Shown in pieces: positions 1 to 8,565 of a stretch of DNA of 47,051 nt. Position 1 is the first letter of the stretch; each line of letters opens with the position of its first letter. The stretch is from JBGTFE01 sp036403235 (GTDB lineage Bacteria > Acidobacteriota > Blastocatellia > Pyrinomonadales > Pyrinomonadaceae): positions 1 through 47,051 of the forward strand of contig DASWRI010000057.1 in assembly GCA_036403235.1 (NCBI GenBank), in the 5' to 3' direction. The notes beneath the pieces were generated by a model, which ran no database searches, was not told the origin of the DNA, and saw nothing but the letters and a program-made list of their open reading frames with translations. The position numbers and the translations under genes are program-made.

Positions 1-789
1 TATCGTTTGACCGGCGACGGCGGCGCGTTTATTCGCCTGAACGGCGGAAGCGACACGGATTATTTCCAGTTTGGAAATGTCAATCAGGTCGAAATTTACG
101 GATTGATTTTTTATGCGCAGGGCGATCAGGTAATGAATGCCCGTTCGGTTATCCAGAGCGGTTATACGGGTCAGACGGATATCACGAATTGCTCGTTTTT
201 CGGCATCGGCGCGAGCGATTCCATCATCGACGCTCACAATACGGATTTGATTGTCGAAAAATCGCAGTTTGACGGAAGCGCGGGCAGCGCCGGCGTAATT
301 CATTCGACGACCTCGAGAGGAATTACGGTTAAAAATTCTTCGTTTATCGACTACGCGACATTTCTGGATATGTATCTTTCAAAAACGCCGTTTATCATGC
401 CGCCGGCCTGGATAAATATCGAAAATAAAGACCCGCAGTTCGGAGCTAACGGGCAGCGAGTCGCCAGAATTCAGGATTGCCGCTTTGACGAGGGCGCGCA
501 CAAGGCAATCAGGATACAAAATCACAAAGTCGTCGACATTACCGGCATCAGCGTCAATTTATCGGGAGTCGATGACTCGGGCGGCGTGCTGCTCGACAAT
601 GTCGAGTATGCGGAGATTAAATTCTCGACCTTCGGCTATGTGACCCAGCCGCGCCCGGCGGTCGAGATAAAAAATAAGACGACGCTTGAGGTCACCGCTT
701 TAATCTTTACGAAATCGGTTTATTTTATTACCAAGGATAAAACTTCGAGCTTTACGACAAAAGCCTGTGCAAAATGCCTGGTTAAATAA
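1..789 (+). CDS. Right-handed beta-helix protein, 3' end only
   Basis: The reading frame is open from the first base, so the gene starts before the window. A TTG at base 7 is not needed as a start. About 262 residues are visible. They show short repeating strands of the type VxITNCSF, LIVEKSQFDG, ITVKNSSFID, ARIQDCRFDEG and AEIKFSTFG, spaced about 20 to 25 residues apart, as in parallel beta-helix folds (pectate lyase, chondroitinase B and PbH1 repeats). Such proteins are usually secreted and bind or cut polysaccharides, but no catalytic residues can be assigned from this fragment. A short terminator-like hairpin follows the stop. The fold is fairly sure; the activity is unknown. Confidence 0.7.
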   Translation, partial: YRLTGDGGAFIRLNGGSDTDYFQFGNVNQVEIYGLIFYAQGDQVMNARSVIQSGYTGQTDITNCSFFGIGASDSIIDAHNTDLIVEKSQFDGSAGSAGVIHSTTSRGITVKNSSFIDYATFLDMYLSKTPFIMPPAWINIENKDPQFGANGQRVARIQDCRFDEGAHKAIRIQNHKVVDITGISVNLSGVDDSGGVLLDNVEYAEIKFSTFGYVTQPRPAVEIKNKTTLEVTALIFTKSVYFITKDKTSSFTTKACAKCLVK

Positions 790-811
790 ATCGTCGATAT
801 TCAAAGGAATG

Positions 812-833
812 TCGCAATCATCTTGCGATTTTT
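812..833 (+). terminator. Rho-independent terminator after the beta-helix gene
   Basis: A 6-bp perfect stem (TCGCAA / TTGCGA) with a 5-base loop is followed by five T. A second GC-rich inverted repeat (GCGGCCG at 843-849, CGGCCGC at 868-874, 18-base loop) lies just downstream without a strong T run. The rest of 875-1037 is AT-rich leader for mdh, with no clear -35/-10 pair that I would defend. Confidence 0.6.
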
Positions 834-1037
834 CTAATTTTTGCGGCCGTCATTAATACAATAGTGGCGGCCGCATCCGCATTTTTGCGCAGGCCGCCGA
901 TTTTTGTGAGAAAGAATGTCATAAAGTTAAATTTGATTCATCCTCATTTTTCATCTCTTGTTTGCCGTTCGGCCTTGCGTTGTGATACAAAATTCTTTTA
1001 TCAATACATATATTTTTAACACTGAGAGGAATAAAAA

Positions 1038-1970
1038 ATGATTAGACGTAACAAAATTACTGTGGTCGGCGCGGGAAACGTCGGCGCGACCGCCGCGCAC
1101 TGGATTGCCGCAAAGGAATTGGCCGATGTTGTTTTAGTCGATATCGTCGAAGGAACGCCGCAGGGAAAATCGCTCGATTTGGCGCAGGCCGCGCCGATTG
1201 ACGGCTTTGACGTAAAGCTCGTCGGCGCAAATTCTTATGAAGAAACAAAAGATTCCGACATCGTTATCATCACTGCCGGATTGCCGCGCAAACCCGGAAT
1301 GAGCCGCGACGACCTTTTAAAGACAAACGCCGACATCGTCGGAAAAGTGACCGACGAAGTCGCGAAATATTCGCCGAACTCATTTATCATCGTCGTCTCA
1401 AATCCGCTGGACGCGATGACGCAGGTCGCCTACAAGCGCTCGGGCTTTCCGAAAAATCGCGTGATGGGAATGGCCGGCGTTCTCGATTCGGCGCGGATGC
1501 GCTGCTTTCTGGCCGAAGCTCTCGACGTTTCGGTCGAAGACGTAACGGCGTTTGTGCTCGGCGGACACGGCGACACGATGGTTCCCTTGCCGCGTTATTC
1601 GACTTGCGCAGGAATTCCCGTCACCGAGCTTTTGCCGAAAGACCAGCTCGACGCGATTCTTACGCGCACGGCCAACGGCGGCGCGGAAATCGTCGGGCTT
1701 CTCAAAACCGGCTCGGCCTTCTACGCTCCCAGTTTAGGCGCGGTCGAAATGGCGCAGTCGATTTTGAAGGACAAAAAACGAATTTTGCCGTGCGCCGTCT
1801 ATCTCGAGGGCGAATACGGAATCAATAACCTGTTTGTCGGCGTTCCGGTAAAACTGGGCAAAAACGGCGTCGAGCAGATTATCGAAATTTCTCTGACCAA
1901 CGAAGAACGCGCTGCTCTGCACAAATCGGCGGGCGCGGTTCAGGAATTGATTGACATTCTCGAAATTTGA
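1038..1970 (+). CDS. mdh: Malate dehydrogenase
   Basis: NAD-dependent malate dehydrogenase, interconverting malate and oxaloacetate in the TCA cycle in the cytosol. At 310 residues it has the normal length of the lactate-dehydrogenase-like MDH group. Visible marks are the N-terminal Rossmann motif GAGNVGATAA, the acidic residue after strand 2 (VDIVEG) that selects NAD, the mobile-loop segment LPRKPGMSRDDLL with substrate-binding arginines, the SNPLDAMT segment, and the catalytic motif GGHGDTMVPL near residue 175. The start ATG has a GAGAGGA ribosome site 8 bases upstream. The gene stands alone, bracketed by terminators. It is functionally linked to the sdh operon about 6.6 kb away, but not transcribed with it. 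Confidence 0.96.
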   Translation: MIRRNKITVVGAGNVGATAAHWIAAKELADVVLVDIVEGTPQGKSLDLAQAAPIDGFDVKLVGANSYEETKDSDIVIITAGLPRKPGMSRDDLLKTNADIVGKVTDEVAKYSPNSFIIVVSNPLDAMTQVAYKRSGFPKNRVMGMAGVLDSARMRCFLAEALDVSVEDVTAFVLGGHGDTMVPLPRYSTCAGIPVTELLPKDQLDAILTRTANGGAEIVGLLKTGSAFYAPSLGAVEMAQSILKDKKRILPCAVYLEGEYGINNLFVGVPVKLGKNGVEQIIEISLTNEERAALHKSAGAVQELIDILEI

Positions 1971-1994
1971 GCGCGGAAAAATTCTCGAATTATA

Positions 1995-2026
1995 AAAGGA
2001 AAGTCTCGAAAGGGCTTTCCTTTTTT
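1995..2026 (+). terminator. Rho-independent terminator of mdh
   Basis: Inverted repeat AAAGGAAAG (1995-2003) / CTTTCCTTT (2015-2023) running into T residues, 25 bases after the mdh stop. The remaining bases up to the subtilase hold the sigma-54 site at 2170 and nothing else that I recognise. Confidence 0.85.
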
Positions 2027-2169
2027 GTTTCCCGAAATAAGTTTTCGGTCAATCTGACCGGTTGTTTCATTCAAATTGAAATAATTTTGAAACGAATCTT
2101 TCCGGCTAAAATCCCCCTCATCTTCATAAAACCCTTGTATTTATTGAGTTTTAACGTGATAAACAATTT

Positions 2170-2185
2170 TGGCACGGGCGTTGCC
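2170..2185 (+). promoter_or_regulatory. Sigma-54 (-24/-12) promoter of the subtilase gene
   Basis: TGGCACG-GGCG-TTGCC matches the RpoN consensus TGGCACG-N4-TTGCW at all but the last position. The invariant GG (2171-2172) and GC (2183-2184) are exactly 10 bases apart. Transcription should start near 2196, giving a leader of about 67 bases before the ATG at 2263. No enhancer-binding-protein gene lies in the window. Confidence 0.7.
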
Positions 2186-2262
2186 AATGTCTTCGCGGCA
2201 ATTCATGTATTTTTATGGCCTGCCGTTTCACAAATCATATCGTTAGTTTGAAGGATAAAAAG

Positions 2263-4842
2263 ATGTTATATCTGAGAAAGTTTTCAATGTTTTCGCAAAT
2301 AGTTGCTCTCACGCTTGTTTGCACGCTGCTCTCGCTGAATATTGTCGGCGTCGCGGCGAATACAAACAATACGACTGTTAAGGAGCCGGTAAAAACAGCT
2401 ACGCTGAACAAATTTACTACCGACCTGACCGAGCTTGCCGGACAGGGCACGCTTCGTATAAATAATAATTTTGAATCTGAAGTTAATCAATTAATTAAGG
2501 TTCTGACCACCGAAAGCTCACGCTATCCGGTTATTCTCGATGAAAAAGGCGACAATCAGGAACTGGTTGCCGAACTTTTCGCATCGCGTATCGCTAAAGG
2601 CGACGTTCCGGCTGGTTTGCGCGGCAAACGCTTGATTACGCTTGAGACCTCCAAGCTTTTCTCCAACACGGAAAACCGGGAAGAAATTTCGGCAATCGTC
2701 GAAAACGTCGTTTCCGAGCTTTCCGGCTCGAAGAGCGATACGATTTTGTTTGTTAACGAATTAGCCAATTTCGTCGGTAATTCGCGCATTAACGATGCGC
2801 TGACGAACGCGCTGCTCGAAGGCAAGGTCAAAATCATCGGCGGCAGCTCGACGGCCGCTTACGCAGATAAAATCCAGCCGCAGGCGGAAGTTGACGCTTT
2901 ATTTGAAAAAATCAACATCAGCCAGACTTCGAGTCTCGCCGCCAGCGAAGCGACAAACAACGCTTTTGACGAAAACGAAGGCTTTCGCGGCGACAACGTT
3001 TCGCCCGATTTACGCGAGATGATGTCGCAGGACATGAACAAGCGCGTTGACGTTATTCTTCAGGCGAAAGACGCCAACAATCAGTCGCTTCGCGCGATTA
3101 TGTCGGCAAACGGCGTGCGCCTGAACGAAAGAATCGGCAAGAGCAACACGCTCGTCGTCAATCTGCCTTTGCGCGCGGTCGAATCGCTTGCGCAGAGCGG
3201 CATCATCAATTATATGTCGCCCGACCGTCCGCTTAATTTTATGGGTCACGTTGAAAATACGACCGGCACGACCGAAGTTCGCCCGCAGGCGGCGACCGCA
3301 ACTCGTCCGGCGTTTACGCTCGACGGAACCGGCGTCGGAATCGCCATTCTCGATTCGGGCATGCTCGCGACTCACAAAGATTTCAAAAACGCAGCCGGCG
3401 CGAGCCGCATCGTTTTCAGCAAGAACTTTGTAGCGACCTCGACGACGACCAATGACGATTACGGCCACGGAACGCACGTTACCGGTATCGCCGCCGGAAA
3501 CGACAGCACTTATAAAGGTATCGCGCCGAATGCGAATATCATCAATTTGAAAGTGTTGGACGGACAGGGCAAAGGACAGACGGCGTGGCTTTTGAGCGCG
3601 CTCGACTGGCTGATTGCCAACCACGCGACTTACAATATTCGCGTTGCCAATTTGAGCCTCGGCGGTCTGGCGATTGATTCATACACAAACGACCCGGTTT
3701 GCCGCAAAGTCCAACAGTTGACCGCGCTCGGCGTCCTTGTCGTCGCCGCTGCCGGAAACGAAGGCAAAAATACTCTCGGACAAAAAATCTACGGTAAGAT
3801 TCACTCGCCCGGCAACGACCCTTCAGCTTTAACGGTCGGCGCGGTCAATTCGAAAAATACCGATGCTCGCAACGACGACGGCGTCACGACCTTCAGCTCA
3901 CGCGGCCCGACGCGCAGTTATTATACAAACGCGGGCGGCCAGAGAGTTTATGACAACGCGATGAAGCCCGACCTGGTTGCTCCGGGAAATAATATCGCTT
4001 CGGCTAAAGCGCCGAGTTCGTTGCTCGCGGTTACTTATCCTTTACTTTCGATTGGCGGTTTACTTACTTCCTCCGACGACGGTTTGATGAACATGAGCGG
4101 AACTTCGATGTCGACTCCGGTCGTTTCGGGCGCGGCGGCTCTGCTTTTCCAGCTCAATCCGAATCTGACGCCGTCGATGGCAAAAATGATTCTGGAATAT
4201 ACGGCGCAGCCTCTGAACGGCTACAATATGCTCGAACAGGGCGCGGGTGAGTTAAATCTCGAAGGCGCGGTTCGCCTCGCGAAAACATATCGCGAAGATA
4301 TTAATTTCAACTCGACCGCGACGCCCGGAATGAGTCTCTTAGAGGCTGGTCAAACATTCCCGGCGGCGACCTCGACCATCAGCGGAACGACTTTCCCGTG
4401 GGCGCAGGGCATCCTGACGAATCACACTTACCTGAAAGGACAGAGTATCGCCAACACGTTCCACGAAGTTTATCGAAACAATTCGTGGTTCCAGAAAGGC
4501 GTTATCAACAACCCGACCACGTTCCAGTATATGTTGAACGGCAATTTCTATAATCCTTCGAGTATTGCAGTTACTCCGAAGGCGCTGGTCAGCAACGGAA
4601 CAGCTATGGGCGGCGGAACGGTCTTTAGGGCGTTCGGCGTTCTGGTCAGCGACGGCGTGCTCGTCAGCGACGGCGTTCTGGTCAGTGACGGCGTGCTCGT
4701 CAGCGACGGCGTGCTTGTCGGCGACGGTGTTCTCGTCGGCGACGGTGTTCTGGTCGGTGACGGCGTTCTGGTCGGCGACGGCGTTCTGGTTGGCGACGGT
4801 GTTCTGGTCGGTGACAGCGTAATTTTTGGTGATGAGAATTAA
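2263..4842 (+). CDS. Secreted subtilisin-like serine protease (S8) with hexapeptide-repeat tail
   Basis: An 859-residue exported protease. I start it at ATG 2263 rather than at the upstream in-frame codon at 2215, because AAGGA lies 7 bases before 2263 and the protein then opens with a signal peptide (about residues 1-32, hydrophobic core IVALTLVCTLLSL). Residues about 35-330 form a long propeptide-like region. The S8 catalytic domain follows with Asp364 (AILDSGM), His402 (YGHGTHVTG) and Ser615 (SGTSMSTP), so the triad is intact. The C-terminus (from about residue 792) is ten perfect GVLV[SG]D units plus SVIFGD. A sigma-54 site precedes the gene and a GNAT gene follows 32 bases later, probably co-transcribed. 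The substrate is unknown. Confidence 0.93.
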   Translation: MLYLRKFSMFSQIVALTLVCTLLSLNIVGVAANTNNTTVKEPVKTATLNKFTTDLTELAGQGTLRINNNFESEVNQLIKVLTTESSRYPVILDEKGDNQELVAELFASRIAKGDVPAGLRGKRLITLETSKLFSNTENREEISAIVENVVSELSGSKSDTILFVNELANFVGNSRINDALTNALLEGKVKIIGGSSTAAYADKIQPQAEVDALFEKINISQTSSLAASEATNNAFDENEGFRGDNVSPDLREMMSQDMNKRVDVILQAKDANNQSLRAIMSANGVRLNERIGKSNTLVVNLPLRAVESLAQSGIINYMSPDRPLNFMGHVENTTGTTEVRPQAATATRPAFTLDGTGVGIAILDSGMLATHKDFKNAAGASRIVFSKNFVATSTTTNDDYGHGTHVTGIAAGNDSTYKGIAPNANIINLKVLDGQGKGQTAWLLSALDWLIANHATYNIRVANLSLGGLAIDSYTNDPVCRKVQQLTALGVLVVAAAGNEGKNTLGQKIYGKIHSPGNDPSALTVGAVNSKNTDARNDDGVTTFSSRGPTRSYYTNAGGQRVYDNAMKPDLVAPGNNIASAKAPSSLLAVTYPLLSIGGLLTSSDDGLMNMSGTSMSTPVVSGAAALLFQLNPNLTPSMAKMILEYTAQPLNGYNMLEQGAGELNLEGAVRLAKTYREDINFNSTATPGMSLLEAGQTFPAATSTISGTTFPWAQGILTNHTYLKGQSIANTFHEVYRNNSWFQKGVINNPTTFQYMLNGNFYNPSSIAVTPKALVSNGTAMGGGTVFRAFGVLVSDGVLVSDGVLVSDGVLVSDGVLVGDGVLVGDGVLVGDGVLVGDGVLVGDGVLVGDSVIFGDEN
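4636..4833 (+). repeat. Eleven 18-bp in-frame tandem units encoding GVLV[S/G]D
   Basis: Units of 18 bp run without interruption from 4636 to 4833: four code for GVLVSD, six for GVLVGD and the last for SVIFGD. Codons vary synonymously between units (GTT/GTG, CTG/CTC), and the Ser-to-Gly change splits the array into two blocks. Read as V-G-D-G-V-L, the units fit the left-handed beta-helix hexapeptide pattern [LIV]-[GAED]-x-x-[STAV]-x. Confidence 0.95.
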
Positions 4843-4874
4843 TCAATAAGGATTAAATAAATAGGAGAATCACC

Positions 4875-5789
4875 GTGAAATTAAAAACTGTAACCAAACA
4901 AGACTATAACGCACCACAGACAACCCGGAATCAGAGTTTTGTAACAGCAGTTCCCACTCTCAGCAATATCCAAGAGCTCAACGAAACCAATCGTCAGGAA
5001 GTCTTCGAATTTCTCGCCATCCGCCCGGTTCACACGGTCGTGATGAAGAGTTTCATACAAGATAACGGAATTGAAAGCAAAGACAATCGCGGCAAATTTT
5101 ACGGCTACCGCAACAGAGCCGGAAAGCTTGAAGGAATCGCGCTTATCGGCCACACGACATTGCTTGAATCACGCTCGGACGACGCCCTCCTGGCATTTGC
5201 CCTGATGGCGAGAATTTCCGAAACACCGATTCACATCATGATGTCGGACGGCGATACGACCGAAAAATTCTGGAAGCATTTTGCTAACGCAAATCAGGCA
5301 CCCAGACTCGTTTGCACCGAACTGCTCTTTGAACTTAACTTCCCCTTTCCCGTGCAGGACTGCAAATGGGACGTTCGTCCGGCGAAAGTCGACGAGCTCG
5401 ACCAGATTGCCGAAGCGCACGCCGAGGTCGCTTTTATCGAAAGCGGCGTGAATCCGTTGGAAAAAGACCGCGAAGGTTTTCTCAAACGCACAAAAAGAAG
5501 GATTGAGAAGGAACGCACCTTCGTGGTCTTTGAAAACGGAAAACTAGTGTTTAAGGCCGATATCATCGCCGAAACTTCCGATGTGGCTTACCTCGAAGGA
5601 ATTTACGTCGCTCCCGAATATCGCGGTCAGGGCGTAGCGCCGAGCTGCCTGTCCAAATTAAGCCTTGAATTATTAAATCGAGTTCAGCATATATGCCTCC
5701 TCAGCAATGTTGAATTCAAAGGTGCACACCGCAGCTTTTTGAAGGCGGGTTTTAAGAACACGGATTGTTGCCAGACAATTTTTGTTTAA
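4875..5789 (+). CDS. GNAT-family N-acetyltransferase
   Basis: 304 residues starting at GTG 4875, with AGGAG 7 bases upstream. The C-terminal part carries the GNAT acetyl-CoA signature: the beta-4 strand VAYLEGIYVAPEYR followed by the pyrophosphate-binding loop RGQGVA (the Q/RxxGxG/A motif) and the helix SCLSKLSLELL. The N-terminal half (about residues 30-150, including PVHTVVMKSFIQDNGI and YGYRNRAGKLEGIALIGHTTLLESRS) looks like a second, degenerate GNAT-like lobe, as in double-domain acetyltransferases. No signal peptide is seen, so it should be cytosolic. It lies 32 bases behind the subtilase with no terminator between, suggesting one transcript. The substrate is unknown. Confidence 0.85.
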   Translation: MKLKTVTKQDYNAPQTTRNQSFVTAVPTLSNIQELNETNRQEVFEFLAIRPVHTVVMKSFIQDNGIESKDNRGKFYGYRNRAGKLEGIALIGHTTLLESRSDDALLAFALMARISETPIHIMMSDGDTTEKFWKHFANANQAPRLVCTELLFELNFPFPVQDCKWDVRPAKVDELDQIAEAHAEVAFIESGVNPLEKDREGFLKRTKRRIEKERTFVVFENGKLVFKADIIAETSDVAYLEGIYVAPEYRGQGVAPSCLSKLSLELLNRVQHICLLSNVEFKGAHRSFLKAGFKNTDCCQTIFV

Positions 5790-5801
5790 CTTAAAAAAAC
5801 A

Positions 5802-5863
5802 ATGGACAAACTTACCCTGTCTAGTCCATAATAGAGGGAGGCTCACACAGAGAGCCTTCCTCT
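5802..5863 (+). terminator. Two hairpins after the GNAT gene, probable terminator
   Basis: ATGGAC (5802-5807) pairs with GTCCAT (5824-5829). A stronger 12-bp stem with one mismatch (5833-5844 with 5852-5863, 7-base loop) follows and runs into a short T-rich stretch. Bases 5864-5981 are AT-rich leader for the next gene. I found no riboswitch core there. Confidence 0.55.
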
Positions 5864-5981
5864 AATTTTCTATAGTCAATCTAATAAATGCAAAAGTTTC
5901 TGATTCCCGCCTTTAACTTTTTAATACGGAAATCAATCGCCCGCTGAAAGACTTTGAAGTTGTTTTCCTAGTTCACCTTCT

Positions 5982-8489
5982 ATGAATACACAGACGAGAA
6001 CCAGAAGCTATATGCTGTCTATTGTTATAATAGGCGCGTTGTGTGTTGTAGCGGCGCTGGTTAATATTCCCTTACAAAAAATAGACTACAAGTTTCTCAT
6101 TCTCGTCGGTCTGACCATCGGACTCGGCTCGCGCATCACTCTTCAGATTCCCCGGTTCAAATCACATATCGCCGTTTCCGACACTTTTATCTTTTTTGCA
6201 TTGCTTTTATACGGCGGCGAATTTGCCGTCGTGCTGGCGGCGGTCGAGGCTTTTTTCTCGTCGTGGCGCTTCTGCAATAAAAAAATCACCGTCTTTTTTA
6301 ATACGGCGGCGATGGCTCTTTCGACTTCAATCGTCTATCTGGCTTTGGAAGCGTCCGGCCTTTACGACGAAAACAAGATGCAGGGCGTGAACGGTCATCT
6401 GAGCGATTTTATTATTGTTTTATCGCTCATGGCGCTGACGCAGTTTATCTGTAATACGACGCTCGCCTCGGTTTACAGCGCGCTCAAAAGCGAGATTCCG
6501 CTCTGGGAAACGTGGAAAACAAAATACGTCTGGACGTTTATCACATATCTGGTCGGCGCGATAAGCGCCGGCGTTTTGCTGCAATTGACCATCAGCATCG
6601 GCTTTGTCGTCGTGATTGCGACTTTTCCCGTCATTTTCTTTATCTACATGACTTACCGGATGTATTTGAAAAACGTGGAAATGGCGACCGCGCAGGCCGA
6701 ACAGGCCGAAGAGCACGCCGAGATTCTCGAAAGACAATCGGTCGCTCTGCGCGAATCCGAAGAACGTTTCCGCAGCGCGTTTAACTACGCGCCAATCGGC
6801 ATCGCGCTCGTTTCGCCGGCGGGCTTCTGGCTGAAAGTCAATCGCGCGCTCTGCCATATTTTAGGTTATTCGGAAGAGGAATTTTTGAAGAAGGATTTCC
6901 AGTCGATGCTTTTCACCGAAGATTTGGGCAACACGCTGGTTAGAATTCACGAGCTGCTTTCGGGCAAAATCCAGAACTGCCAGATGGAGCAGCGTTATAT
7001 TCACAAAAACGGAGAGACCGTCTGGGCGGCGTGGAGCGTTTCGACCGCGAGCGACGCGGCCTCCGAGCGCCCGAATCTGATTTTTCAGCTTCAGGACATT
7101 ACGGCCCGCAAATCAGCCGAAGAAAAACTTCAGTTTGAAGCGACGCACGACGCTTTGACGGGTTTGCCGAATCGAGCGTTTTTTATGTCGCGGCTCGAAA
7201 ACGCTTTGAAAAAAGTTCACGAAACGCCGAATTACAAGGTCAGCATTCTCTTTATCGACCTCGACCGCTTTAAGGTCGTCAACGACAGTCTCGGGCACTT
7301 TATCGGCGACCAGCTGCTGGTCGGAATCGCCGACCGCCTGCGTGATTGTCTGCGCCCGGCCGACATCGTCGCGCGGCTCGGCGGCGACGAATTTACGATT
7401 TTGGTCGAAGGCAATCATCACCCGGGCGAAGTCATTAGAATCGCCGAGCGCGTCAAGGAAAAATTTGCCAAGCCCTTTGATTTGAGTGGTCAGGAAGTTT
7501 ACAGCTCGGCGAGCATCGGCATTCTCCACAACTCGGAAAAACATCTGATTCCGGCCGATATGATGCGCGACGCCGACACGGCCATGTATCAGGCGAAACG
7601 CGCCGGAAAAGCGCGCCACGAAGTTTTCAATGAAGGAATGCACAAAGCCGTCAAGGAAACGCTTCTGCTCGAAAACGATTTGCGCCGCGCGATAGAACGC
7701 CAGGAACTCGTCGTTTATTACCAGCCGATTCATTCGCTCGATTCGCGCCGGGTTCTGGGATTTGAAGCGCTCGCGCGCTGGAATCATCCCGAACTCGGCG
7801 TTCTTTCGCCGAACAAATTTATTCCTCTGGCCGAAGAAATCGGTTTGATTGATTCGCTCGGCGAGCACATAATGCATCTGGCGTGCTCGCAGATGTGTAT
7901 TTTAAAGGACAAGCTCGACGACATCTCGCAGTATATTCTGAGCGTAAATCTTTCCTGCAAACAATTCGAACAGCCGGATTTGGTCAATAGAATCAAGCAG
8001 ATTCTTAACGAAACCGGATTTCCGCCCGACAAATTAAAGCTCGAAATCACCGAATCGGTCTTTTTCAAATACGAAGACAAGGCCGTCAAAATGCTCGACC
8101 AATTGTGCGAGCTCGGCATCGAGATAAATATCGACGATTTCGGTACGGGTTACTCGAATCTGAGTTATTTGATGCAGCTTCCGATTTCGACTTTGAAAAT
8201 CGACCGCTCGTTTATCGAGCCAATCAAACAGGAAGGCGACAATGTCGAGATTGTCCAGACAATCATTATGCTGGCTAAAAATCTCGGTATGAAAGTGATT
8301 GCCGAAGGCATCGAAACCGAATATCAAATCGAGCAGCTTATGAAATTTAAATGCGAAATCGGGCAGGGTTATTTTTTCTCGCGCCCGATGCGCTTTGAAG
8401 ATTTGGAAACATTTCTCAGCGCCCGTCGCGAGCCGAATATTCCTCAAGCCGCTTTCAAAGACGTTTCCGTTCTGTCAACAATCCAATAA
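5982..8489 (+). CDS. Membrane PAS-GGDEF-EAL cyclic-di-GMP protein
   Basis: An 835-residue bifunctional-type cyclic-di-GMP enzyme. The first 225 residues hold about seven hydrophobic helices, a membrane sensor of MASE type. A short coiled coil (TAQAEQAEEHAEILERQS) leads to a PAS domain (about 255-375), a GGDEF domain and an EAL domain. The GGDEF motif at residues 467-471 is intact and preceded by an RPAD inhibitory site, five residues away as required. The EAL domain has EAL at about 595, NLSCKQF, LEITES, IDDFGTGYSNLSYL, KIDRSFI and AEGIET, so hydrolysis residues are also present. Both activities are therefore possible. The ATG has no clear ribosome site. Confidence 0.95.
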   Translation: MNTQTRTRSYMLSIVIIGALCVVAALVNIPLQKIDYKFLILVGLTIGLGSRITLQIPRFKSHIAVSDTFIFFALLLYGGEFAVVLAAVEAFFSSWRFCNKKITVFFNTAAMALSTSIVYLALEASGLYDENKMQGVNGHLSDFIIVLSLMALTQFICNTTLASVYSALKSEIPLWETWKTKYVWTFITYLVGAISAGVLLQLTISIGFVVVIATFPVIFFIYMTYRMYLKNVEMATAQAEQAEEHAEILERQSVALRESEERFRSAFNYAPIGIALVSPAGFWLKVNRALCHILGYSEEEFLKKDFQSMLFTEDLGNTLVRIHELLSGKIQNCQMEQRYIHKNGETVWAAWSVSTASDAASERPNLIFQLQDITARKSAEEKLQFEATHDALTGLPNRAFFMSRLENALKKVHETPNYKVSILFIDLDRFKVVNDSLGHFIGDQLLVGIADRLRDCLRPADIVARLGGDEFTILVEGNHHPGEVIRIAERVKEKFAKPFDLSGQEVYSSASIGILHNSEKHLIPADMMRDADTAMYQAKRAGKARHEVFNEGMHKAVKETLLLENDLRRAIERQELVVYYQPIHSLDSRRVLGFEALARWNHPELGVLSPNKFIPLAEEIGLIDSLGEHIMHLACSQMCILKDKLDDISQYILSVNLSCKQFEQPDLVNRIKQILNETGFPPDKLKLEITESVFFKYEDKAVKMLDQLCELGIEINIDDFGTGYSNLSYLMQLPISTLKIDRSFIEPIKQEGDNVEIVQTIIMLAKNLGMKVIAEGIETEYQIEQLMKFKCEIGQGYFFSRPMRFEDLETFLSARREPNIPQAAFKDVSVLSTIQ

Positions 8490-8501
8490 AAACTAAAAAT
8501 C

Positions 8502-8557
8502 GAAAAGTGAAAGGTGCAAACTGAAAGCTAATTTTCAGTTTGCACCTTTCACTTTTC
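8502..8557. repeat. Perfect 25-bp inverted repeat between convergent genes
   Basis: Bases 8502-8526 are the exact reverse complement of 8533-8557, around a 6-base loop (GCTAAT). It lies between the convergent EAL and sdhB stops and could end transcription from both sides. The centre CTGAAAGCTAATTTTCAG recurs with one change at 42573-42590. Confidence 0.95.
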
Positions 8558-8565
8558 AGCTCAAA

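Noticed and set aside
1967..2251. 94-codon open frame after mdh
   Set aside because: It runs through the mdh terminator and the sigma-54 promoter and has no ribosome site.
4636..4833. CRISPR-like or non-coding tandem array
   Set aside because: Units are adjacent without spacers and stay in frame within the protease gene.
5790..5981. Cyclic-di-GMP riboswitch before the GGDEF-EAL gene
   Set aside because: Two hairpins are present, but neither carries the conserved core of either riboswitch class; they look like a terminator.
7113..7877. 254-codon open frame antisense to the GGDEF-EAL gene
   Set aside because: A shadow of the real gene, without family features. Similar shadows at 3010-3624, 9284-9892 and 12399-13163 were dropped for the same reason.
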